This document shows positions 1 to 5,123 of a stretch of 5,123 nucleotides of DNA, one piece after another. The stretch spans positions 1 through 5,123 of the forward strand of contig JAEYOT010000763.1 of the NCBI GenBank assembly GCA_023411445.1. Reading direction: 5' to 3'. The notes under the pieces are model-generated. The model did not search any database and was not told the origin of the DNA. It saw only the letters and a program-made list of their open reading frames with translations. Source of the DNA: Pseudomonadota bacterium. Lineage in GTDB: Bacteria > Myxococcota_A > Polyangia > Polyangiales > Polyangiaceae. Position 1 is the first letter of the stretch; each line of letters starts with the position of its first letter. Made by a program: the position numbers and the translations under genes.

Positions 1-15
1 GTGCTGGCCCTTCAC
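1..15 (-). CDS. Possible start of a next efflux-operon gene, cut by the left edge
   Basis: The permease stop codon TGA lies inside a GTGA, so a GTG at 15-13 could start a further gene on the same strand. Five codons are visible (M-K-G-Q-H) before the window ends. A run of five G residues lies a few bases upstream of the GTG, a weak ribosome binding site at best. The four-base overlap copies the ATGA junction between the adaptor and permease genes, which is the main support. In RND operons this position often holds an outer-membrane channel or a second permease. The visible residues do not resemble the usual permease N-terminus (F-I-x-R-P-V), so a second permease is less favoured if this start is right. 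The gene could equally begin further on, or not exist. Confidence 0.3.
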
Positions 16-3000
16 GACGCCCCCGCCGCCGGCTGAAGCTGCTGCGGCGGCTCACGACGGCGCGCAGCCCACTCGCGCAGCCGCTCGAGGTACAGGTAAA
101 ACACGGGCGTCACGTACAGCGTGAGCAGCTGGGAGAAGAACAGGCCGCCCACCACCGCCAGGCCGAGCGGCTGGCGCGACTCGGCACCCGCGCCGATGCC
201 CAGGGCGATCGGCAGGGTGCCGAGCAGAGCCGCCATGGTCGTCATCATGATCGGGCGAAAGCGCACCAGGCATGCGTCCACGATGGCGCGCTCCGCGCTG
301 ACGGCAGGATCTTTGCGGGCGTCGATCGCGAAATCCACCATCATGATGCCGTTTTTCTTCACCAAGCCGACCAGCAAGATCACGCCGACGAAGGCGTAAA
401 CGTTGAGGTCGATGCCGAAGATGAGCAGCGTGAGGACGGCGCCGAAGCCGGCGAACGGCAACGCCGAGAGGATGGTGAGCGGGTGGATCAGGCTCTCGTA
501 CAGGATGCCGAGCACCAGGTAGATCACCAGCACCGCGATCAGGAGTAGCGCGCCGAGGCCGCTGAGGGAGTCTTGAAACGCCTCCGCGGAGCCTTGGAAG
601 CGCGTGCTGATGCGCGCCGGCAAGAGGCGCTGCGCGCTGGCGTTGGCGATGGCCACGGCTTCACTCAAGGAGTGACCGGGAGCCACGTTGAAGCTCACGG
701 TCGCGGCCGGCAGCTGCCCGGCGTGGCTGACCGTGAGCGGCCCCGCGCCCTCGCTCAGCTTGGCCACCGCCAAGAGCGGCACCAGCGCGCCCTGGTCCGA
801 GCGGACGTACAGGCTGCTGAGCGCGGCAGGCTCGCGCTGCGTCTTCGGGTCAAGCTCCAAGATCACCGAGTACGTGTTGTTGCTGGCGTAGATGCTGGAG
901 ATTTGGCGTGAGCCGTAGGCGCTGTACAGCGTGTCCTCGATGCGCGCGACCGACACGCCCAACTCCGCGGCGCGACCGCGATCGATCTCGACGTTGAGCT
1001 CCGGGTTGTTCAGCTGCACGTCGGTGGTCACGTCCTTGAGCACGCCGGACTTGCTCAGCTCTTGCGCCAGCTTGGGTGCGTGCTCGTACAGCAAGTCCGT
1101 ATCCGTGCTCTGCAGCGTGAGCTGGTATTCGCTCTTGGTGATGCGCCCGCCCAGACGGATGGGAGGCGGCACCTGCACGAAGACGCGCAGGCCCGGGACG
1201 ACCGACATCTGCTTGGCCAGATCAGCTGCGACCTGCTCGGCGCTCTTCTCGCGCTCGGCTTTGGGCCTGAGCCGAATGTTGAAGCTGCCCTGGTTGGTGC
1301 CGCGCCTACCGCCGCCAACCTGGGACATGAACGCTTCGACGTCCGGGTGCTGCCGCGCGATCTCGGCCACGCGCTGCTGCCGCTCCACCAGCGCTTCGTA
1401 GGCGATGCCCTGCACGGACTCCGTAGTGACCTGCAGCGTGTCCGTGTCCTCCGTGGGCAAGAAGCCCTTGGGCATGCTCCAGAACAGCCAGGCCGTGACG
1501 ACCAAGATCACGCCGGAGAAGACCAGCGTGAGCCGGCGGAAGCCGAGCACCCACAAGAGGGTGCGCCGATAGATCGCCAGCATGCCGTCGAACAGCCGCT
1601 CGACCGCGCGGTACATCCGGCCCTGCGAGCGCTGGTGCTCGGCCTTGAGCATGCGCGCCGACATCATGGGCGTGAGCGTGAGCGACACGAAGCCGGAGAC
1701 CAAAATCGAGACGGCGATGGGGACGGCGAACTCGCGAAACAGGCTGCCCAGGATGCCGCCCATGAACAAGAACGGCACGAACACGGCCACCAGCGACAGC
1801 GTCATCGAGACGATGGTGAAGCCGATCTCGGCCGTAGCGTCGAACGCCGCTTGCAGCGGAGACTTGCCGAGCTCGATGTGGCGAACGATGTTCTCCAGCA
1901 CCACGATGGCGTCGTCCACCACGAAGCCGACGCTGAGCGTGATCGCCATCAAGGACAAGTTGTTCAGCGAGAAGCCGAGCAGGTGCATGGCCGCGAACGT
2001 GAACAAGATCGCCAGCGGCATGGACAAGCTGGGGATGATGGTGGCGGTCAGCCGCCGCAAGAACAGGAAGATGACCATCACCACCAGGGCCAGCGTGATC
2101 AGGAGCGTGAGCTCCACGTCGTGCACGGACTCCTTCACGGTCTTGGAGCGATCCAGCACCACGTCCAGCTCGACCGAGGCTGGCACCTCTTCGCGGAACG
2201 CGGGCAGCTGCGCCAAGATGTCACGCACGACCTCGACCGTGTTGGCGCCGGGCTGCTTTTGCACCCCGAGGATCACCGCGCGACGCAGGCCGGTGGAGTC
2301 GCCGCGCCAGGCCGCGGTCTTGTCGTTCTCCACGCTGTCCAGCGCGTGCCCGACGTCCTTGATGCGCACCGCGGCGCCGTTGCGATACGTGACGATGACG
2401 TCGCCGTAGGCGGCCGCGTTCTCCAGCTGGCCGTTGGTCTGGATGGCGTAAGCGGTGCGCGGGCCGTGCAGCGCGCCCGTGGGCAAATTGACGTTCGCGC
2501 CTTGCACGGCGGCGGACACGTCGTCCAAGCCTAGGCCGAGCGCGGCGAGCCGCTGCGCGTCCGCCTGGACCCGCACCGCGTATTTCTGCGAGCCCCACAC
2601 CTGCACCTGCGCCACGCCGCGCGTCTGCGAGATGGTCTGCGCCAGGCGCGTCTCGGCGTACTCGTTGACGACGTAGAGCGGTAGGGTCTCCGAGCTGAGC
2701 GAGAGGATGAGGATCGACTGATCGGAGGGGTTGACCTTGCGGTAGCTGGGCGCCTGCGGCATGTCGCGCGGCATGCGCGGCGTGGCGCGCGCGATCGCCG
2801 CCTGCACGTCCTGCGCGGCGGAGTCCAGATCGCGCCGCATGTCGAACTGCAGCGTCACGCTGGTGGAGCCGAGCGAGCTCTCCGAGCTCATGTTGGCCAT
2901 GCCGTCGATGGCCGAAAACTCACGCTCGAGCGGCGTGGCCACCGAGGCAGCCATCGTTTCTGCGCTGGCGCCAGGCAAGGAGGCGCTCACCTGGATGGTG

Positions 3001-3128
3001 GGAAAGTCCACGTCCGGCAGCGCGGCGACGGGCAAGCGCAAGTACGCCATCAGGCCGAACAGCAAAATCGCGACCATGACCAGGCTGGTCGCGACCGGAC
3101 GACGGATGAACGGCCCCGAGACGTTCAT
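12..3128 (-). CDS. RND-family (HAE1) efflux permease, MdtC-like
   Basis: This is an inner-membrane drug/proton antiporter, expected to act as a trimer that passes substrates from the periplasm or outer membrane leaflet to an outer-membrane channel. At 1038 residues it is full length for the family. The N-terminus (FIRRPVAT, residues 7-14) opens TM1, about 12-31. A first periplasmic domain follows, with the MdtB/C-like stretch LPGASAETMAASVATPLER (51-69). TM2-TM6 span about 340-490, TM7 about 529-550, the second periplasmic domain about 551-856, and TM8-TM12 about 857-1013. The proton-relay residues are present: Asp405-Asp406 in GFVVDDAIVVLENI (TM4) and Lys925 in VGLVKKNGIMMVDFA (TM10), matching AcrB D407/D408/K940. 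The FRPIMMTT motif is at 957-964. Its ATG overlaps the adaptor stop (ATGA), implying translational coupling; the upstream ribosome binding site is weak. From memory of the family, similarity is closest to E. coli MdtC. Substrate cannot be read from sequence, and no truncation or frameshift is seen. Confidence 0.96.
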   Translation of the reverse strand: MNVSGPFIRRPVATSLVMVAILLFGLMAYLRLPVAALPDVDFPTIQVSASLPGASAETMAASVATPLEREFSAIDGMANMSSESSLGSTSVTLQFDMRRDLDSAAQDVQAAIARATPRMPRDMPQAPSYRKVNPSDQSILILSLSSETLPLYVVNEYAETRLAQTISQTRGVAQVQVWGSQKYAVRVQADAQRLAALGLGLDDVSAAVQGANVNLPTGALHGPRTAYAIQTNGQLENAAAYGDVIVTYRNGAAVRIKDVGHALDSVENDKTAAWRGDSTGLRRAVILGVQKQPGANTVEVVRDILAQLPAFREEVPASVELDVVLDRSKTVKESVHDVELTLLITLALVVMVIFLFLRRLTATIIPSLSMPLAILFTFAAMHLLGFSLNNLSLMAITLSVGFVVDDAIVVLENIVRHIELGKSPLQAAFDATAEIGFTIVSMTLSLVAVFVPFLFMGGILGSLFREFAVPIAVSILVSGFVSLTLTPMMSARMLKAEHQRSQGRMYRAVERLFDGMLAIYRRTLLWVLGFRRLTLVFSGVILVVTAWLFWSMPKGFLPTEDTDTLQVTTESVQGIAYEALVERQQRVAEIARQHPDVEAFMSQVGGGRRGTNQGSFNIRLRPKAEREKSAEQVAADLAKQMSVVPGLRVFVQVPPPIRLGGRITKSEYQLTLQSTDTDLLYEHAPKLAQELSKSGVLKDVTTDVQLNNPELNVEIDRGRAAELGVSVARIEDTLYSAYGSRQISSIYASNNTYSVILELDPKTQREPAALSSLYVRSDQGALVPLLAVAKLSEGAGPLTVSHAGQLPAATVSFNVAPGHSLSEAVAIANASAQRLLPARISTRFQGSAEAFQDSLSGLGALLLIAVLVIYLVLGILYESLIHPLTILSALPFAGFGAVLTLLIFGIDLNVYAFVGVILLVGLVKKNGIMMVDFAIDARKDPAVSAERAIVDACLVRFRPIMMTTMAALLGTLPIALGIGAGAESRQPLGLAVVGGLFFSQLLTLYVTPVFYLYLERLREWAARRREPPQQLQPAAGAS

Positions 3129-4270
3129 AGCCCCGCCGGTGGCTTCTGCGTTCGGTCTTCCGCGCTGGCGGCGGGCGCGGCCGGCTTGCGCGAGACCTTG
3201 CTGCCTTTCCTCAGCCGCAGCTGGCCGTCCGTCACCACTTCTTCACCAGGCTTCACGCCGGACTGCAGCACGGCCAGCGTGGAGGTGGTGCGCAGCACCT
3301 GCACGGGGCGCGGCGTGACGCGGGCGTCCTCCCCCACCACGAAGACGCTGGTGCCCGCTTGCGTGCGCTGCAGCGCCGCTTCCGGCACGACCAGCGCCTT
3401 TTCATCCACGCCCAGCACCAGCGCCACGTCGACCGAAGCGCCCGGCCACAGCTGCTGGCCCTCATTGCTGAACGTGGCCTTCAGCGTGACGGTGCCGGTC
3501 GCGGCGTCCACCGTGTTCTCGAGGAAGGTCACCGGCCCCGTCACGGGCTCGGCGCCGGCGCCGCGCGGCGTGACGCGCGCGGAGAGCGTGGCTTTGCCGA
3601 AGCGCTCGCGGATCTCAGCCAAGTGATCTTGCGGGACCGCGAAGCGCACGTACACCGGCTGGAGGCTGCGGATCACCACCAACGGCTGCGCGTCGCCCGG
3701 CCGCACCACGTTGCCGGCATGCACCAAGAGGCTACCGGTGCGACCGTCGATGGGCGACGTGATCCGCGCGAACTGCACGTTCAGGCTAGCGCTCTGGATC
3801 TGCGCCTGGGTCAGCTTCACGTTGGCGGCGGACGAAGCGGCATCCGCCTCGGCGCGCGCGACCTCTTGCTCGCTGGCGACGCCCTCGCTGCGCAGCCGCA
3901 GCGCCCGCTCGGCCTCCACGCGCGCTTGCTCCGCCAGCGCCTTGTTGCGCTGCAGCTCCGCTTGCGCCGCGGCCAGCGAGGCGCGGTACGGCCGCGTGTC
4001 GACCGTGAACAGCAGGTCCCCACGCTTGACGAAATCACCCTCCTTGAAATGCACCTCCGTGATCAGGCCCTGCACCTGCGCCGCGACGTCCACGCTGCTG
4101 CTGGCCTCCACGGTGCCGAAGGTGCGCACCTCGCGCGGCACGTCCAGCACCTGCACGGGCGCGAGCACGACCGGCACGGCCTCCTCCGCCTTGGCCCCCT
4201 TAACCTTGCTCTCGCACGCCACGAGCAGCGCCGGAGCGAGCAAGAATGCAGCCAAAAATCCCGGTTTCAC
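3125..4270 (-). CDS. RND efflux periplasmic adaptor lipoprotein (membrane fusion protein, MdtA/AcrA-like)
   Basis: The adaptor links the inner-membrane permease to an outer-membrane channel. I start it at the GTG 4270-4268, giving 381 residues. This start has a good GAGGTG ribosome binding site and places a lipoprotein signal (KPGFLAAFLLAPALLVAC) at the N-terminus, with lipobox LVAC and lipidated Cys19. A longer frame to 4360 would bury the signal peptide behind 30 charged residues. The first lipoyl-like half is about 58-92 (VHFKEGDFVKRGDLLFTVD). An Ala/Glu/Arg-rich helical hairpin covers about 95-163. The second lipoyl half is about 165-192 (ITSPIDGRTG at 170-179), then a beta-barrel of about 195-290 and a membrane-proximal domain of about 292-360. 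The tail is Pro/Ala-rich. At the hairpin tip R122, L126 and S133 match the spacing of AcrA's R128/L132/S139, the TolC-contact motif. It is the first gene of the operon and overlaps the permease by four bases. Confidence 0.95.
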   Translation of the reverse strand: MKPGFLAAFLLAPALLVACESKVKGAKAEEAVPVVLAPVQVLDVPREVRTFGTVEASSSVDVAAQVQGLITEVHFKEGDFVKRGDLLFTVDTRPYRASLAAAQAELQRNKALAEQARVEAERALRLRSEGVASEQEVARAEADAASSAANVKLTQAQIQSASLNVQFARITSPIDGRTGSLLVHAGNVVRPGDAQPLVVIRSLQPVYVRFAVPQDHLAEIRERFGKATLSARVTPRGAGAEPVTGPVTFLENTVDAATGTVTLKATFSNEGQQLWPGASVDVALVLGVDEKALVVPEAALQRTQAGTSVFVVGEDARVTPRPVQVLRTTSTLAVLQSGVKPGEEVVTDGQLRLRKGSKVSRKPAAPAASAEDRTQKPPAGL

Positions 4271-4273
4271 GTG

Positions 4274-4279
4274 CACCTC
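4274..4279 (-). promoter_or_regulatory. Ribosome binding site of the adaptor gene
   Basis: On the minus strand the bases read GAGGTG, followed by CAC and the GTG start at 4270. GAGGTG matches the anti-Shine-Dalgarno complement AGGAGGTGA over six bases, with five bases between GAGG and the start codon. This is the best ribosome binding site in the window. It decides the adaptor start in favour of GTG 4270 over the upstream ATG at 4360. Confidence 0.75.
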
Positions 4280-4282
4280 ATT

Positions 4283-4305
4283 GTCGTAACGCGACGGCCT
4301 GTCGC
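4283..4305. repeat. Short overlapping inverted repeats upstream of the adaptor gene
   Basis: GCGAC at 4291-4295 and GTCGC at 4301-4305 form a perfect inverted repeat around a five-base centre (GGCCT). The CGAC at 4292-4295 can also pair with GTCG at 4283-4286 around TAACG. The two pairings share one arm and so exclude each other. The element lies 12 to 34 bases before the adaptor GTG, so it could be part of that mRNA's leader or a dyad operator. The arms are only five and four bases, and such repeats arise easily by chance in GC-rich DNA. Confidence 0.35.
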
Positions 4306-4341
4306 CACTCTGTCTCGATTGTGTCGGATTGTGTAGGGGTT
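4299..4341 (+). repeat. Tandem 10-11 base direct repeats, candidate OmpR-family response regulator binding site
   Basis: Four consecutive units read CTGTCGCCACT (4299-4309), CTGTCTCGATT (4310-4320), GTGTCGGATT (4321-4330) and GTGTAGGGGTT (4331-4341). Each begins with C/G-TGT-C/A and ends in (A)T-rich bases. Unit starts are 11, 11 and 10 bases apart, about one helical turn. Head-to-tail repeats at this spacing are the usual binding sites of OmpR/PhoB-family regulators, which bind as tandem dimers. The first two units share the CTGTC-N6-CTGTC core of the E. coli PhoB box, without its AT-rich remainder. A related GTGTAGG recurs at 4362-4368, 31 bases after the fourth unit start (about three turns). 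The repeat pattern is seen directly; the binding role is inferred. Confidence 0.55.
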
Positions 4342-4377
4342 CGGTGGGCCTGCGCCGCATCGTGTAGGCTAACGGGC

Positions 4378-5073
4378 ATGTCCGTCCACGTGCTCTTGGT
4401 CGAGGACGACGCCAAGTTGGCGCGGCTCACCGCCGAGTACTTGGAGCATCAGGGCCTGCGCGTCACGCGTGTGGCCGATGGCCCCAGCGCCATTCGCGAG
4501 GGTGCGAAGCCAGAGATCGACGTGGTGGTGCTGGACCTGATGCTGCCCGGTTGCGACGGCTTCGAGGTGTGCCGCGCGCTCCGGCAAGTCTCGCACGTGC
4601 CCATCATCGCAGTGACGGCGCGCGTGGAAGTGGCGGATCGCGTGCTGGGCCTCGAGCTGGGCGCCGACGACTACATGACCAAGCCGTTCGCGGCGCGCGA
4701 GCTTTTGGCGCGCATTCACGCCGTGACCCGCCGCGCGCGCGGCAAAGCCGGCCCGACGGCTCGCGAGCTACGGGTCGGGCACCTGCTGCTGGACCTGGCT
4801 GGGCTCTCCGCTTCGCTCGACGGCAAGCCGCTTCAGCTCACCTCTTACGAGTTCGCGCTGCTACGCGTGCTGGCCGAGCACGCCGGCCGGGTGCTCAGCC
4901 GCGAACGGCTGCTGGAGCTGGCCAAGGGCAACGCGGATGAAGCGTTCGATCGCTCCATCGACGTCAGGATCTCCCGCCTCCGTCACAAGCTGGGTGATGA
5001 CTCCAGGCACCCCTCGTTTTTGAAGACGGTGCGCGGCTCCGGCTACATGCTCACGCTGGGTGACGAGCGTTGA
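4378..5073 (+). CDS. OmpR/CpxR-type two-component response regulator
   Basis: This DNA-binding transcription regulator is activated by phosphotransfer from a histidine kinase. I start it at ATG 4378, giving 231 residues, typical for the OmpR subfamily. An upstream frame opening at 4246 would add 44 residues before the canonical VHVLLVEDD beginning and overlap the adaptor gene. The receiver domain (about 3-116) has the acidic pair Asp10-Asp11, phosphorylation site Asp53 (VVLDLMLPG), Thr80, Tyr99 and Lys102 (DDYMTKPF), so it should be phosphorylatable. A short linker leads to a winged helix (about 129-226), with LTSYEFALLRVLAEHAGRVL (154-173), recognition-helix region DRSIDVRISRLRHKLGD (191-207) and wing KTVRGSGYML (216-225). 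The RSIDVRISRLR wording is most like CpxR/RstA/OmpR. No strong ribosome binding site precedes it; an AGG lies nine bases before the ATG. It probably controls the divergent efflux operon and itself. Confidence 0.95.
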   Translation: MSVHVLLVEDDAKLARLTAEYLEHQGLRVTRVADGPSAIREGAKPEIDVVVLDLMLPGCDGFEVCRALRQVSHVPIIAVTARVEVADRVLGLELGADDYMTKPFAARELLARIHAVTRRARGKAGPTARELRVGHLLLDLAGLSASLDGKPLQLTSYEFALLRVLAEHAGRVLSRERLLELAKGNADEAFDRSIDVRISRLRHKLGDDSRHPSFLKTVRGSGYMLTLGDER

Positions 5074-5123
5074 CGAAGCCGCTGCTGCGCCGCCATCGGC
5101 TGCTGTGGCGCGTGTACTTGTAC
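5070..5123 (+). CDS. N-terminus of a probable sensor histidine kinase, cut by the right edge
   Basis: A TTG at 5070-5072 overlaps the regulator's TGA stop (TTGA) and opens 18 codons to the window end, translating as MTKPLLRRHRLLWRVYLY. The basic stretch followed by LLWRVYLY is typical of the cytoplasmic start before TM1 in membrane sensor kinases. A kinase directly after an OmpR-type regulator is the common operon order. GGGTGA, about six bases upstream, could serve as a ribosome binding site. A GTG at 5060 in another frame gives an Ala/Pro-rich peptide unlike a kinase and is less likely. In the chosen frame a stop at 5061-5063 limits how far upstream it can start. No catalytic domain (H-box, HATPase) is visible, so the call rests on context and the short N-terminus. 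Confidence 0.6.
   Translation, partial: MTKPLLRRHRLLWRVYLY

Larger units (their letters stand above)
4271..4377. promoter_or_regulatory. Divergent promoter/operator region between the efflux operon and the regulator gene
   Basis: This 107-base gap separates the adaptor start (minus strand) from the response regulator start (plus strand), so both promoters should lie in it or overlap the gene ends. It is slightly more T-rich on the plus strand around 4310-4341 than the flanking genes. I see no convincing sigma-70 -35/-10 pair on either strand, which is common in high-GC genomes. The gap contains the adaptor ribosome binding site, a GCGAC-N5-GTCGC inverted repeat and an array of about 11-base direct repeats. 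Control of both transcription units by the adjacent response regulator is inferred from this layout. Confidence 0.7.

Noticed and set aside
1582..2409. Plus-strand Ser/Thr/Met-rich open frame (275 codons) antisense to the permease
   Set aside because: It is another antisense frame inside a conserved gene, with no recognisable family and low-complexity Ser/Thr composition.
1062..2534. Long plus-strand open frame (490 codons) antisense to the permease gene
   Set aside because: It is rich in His, Arg, Gln and Asp with no recognisable domain, as expected from the complement of a GC-rich gene. The opposite strand encodes a complete, motif-bearing RND permease.
3359..4336. Plus-strand open frame (325 codons) antisense to the adaptor gene
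   Set aside because: Its composition is a His/Arg/Leu/Gln-rich antisense artefact and it shows no domain. The minus strand carries the full adaptor with lipobox and lipoyl halves.
4340..4370. Possible sigma-70 promoter for the regulator (TTCGGT ... TAGGCT), which would give a near-leaderless mRNA
   Set aside because: Both hexamers match the consensus poorly and the spacer is 19 bases. The evidence is too weak to call a promoter.
4246..4377. N-terminal extension of the response regulator to an ATG at 4246
   Set aside because: It would add 44 residues (Cys/Arg-rich) before a standard receiver start and overlap the adaptor coding region. The ATG at 4378 gives the usual family length.
4369..4719. 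Minus-strand open frame (116 codons) opposite the response regulator
   Set aside because: It is His/Gln/Arg-rich and domain-free, and is a shadow of the well-supported regulator gene.

Overview
The window carries a Gram-negative multidrug-type efflux locus beside a divergently transcribed two-component regulator. The high GC content and codon use (G/C-rich third positions, GTG and TTG starts) suggest a high-GC proteobacterium or myxobacterium-like organism. The window has no RNA gene or phylogenetic marker, so the lineage is not fixed. Gram-negative origin is supported by the RND permease, the lipoprotein periplasmic adaptor and the adaptor's TolC-docking-like motif.

Minus strand, right to left: an adaptor (membrane fusion) lipoprotein gene runs from a GTG at 4270 to 3125. 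Its stop overlaps the ATG of a 1038-residue RND permease of the HAE1/MdtC-like type (3128 to 12) by four bases (ATGA). The permease stop in turn sits inside a GTGA that could start another gene running off the left edge. An outer-membrane channel or a second permease would be the usual candidates, but only five codons are visible.

Plus strand, left to right: an OmpR/CpxR-type response regulator (4378-5073) is followed by a frame that opens with a TTG overlapping the regulator's stop. This looks like the first 18 residues of a histidine kinase cut off by the right edge.

The 107-base divergent gap (4271-4377) is the only real non-coding stretch. It holds a strong ribosome binding site for the adaptor, a small inverted repeat, and four head-to-tail repeats with 10-11 base spacing (4299-4341). 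OmpR-family regulators bind sites of that kind. The simplest reading is a self-contained module: a sensor kinase and response regulator detect envelope stress or a toxic compound and control both themselves and the divergent efflux operon through this gap. The general architecture is well known (compare mdtABC-baeSR in enterobacteria). I see no wholly new system here; the repeat array is the most specific observation.
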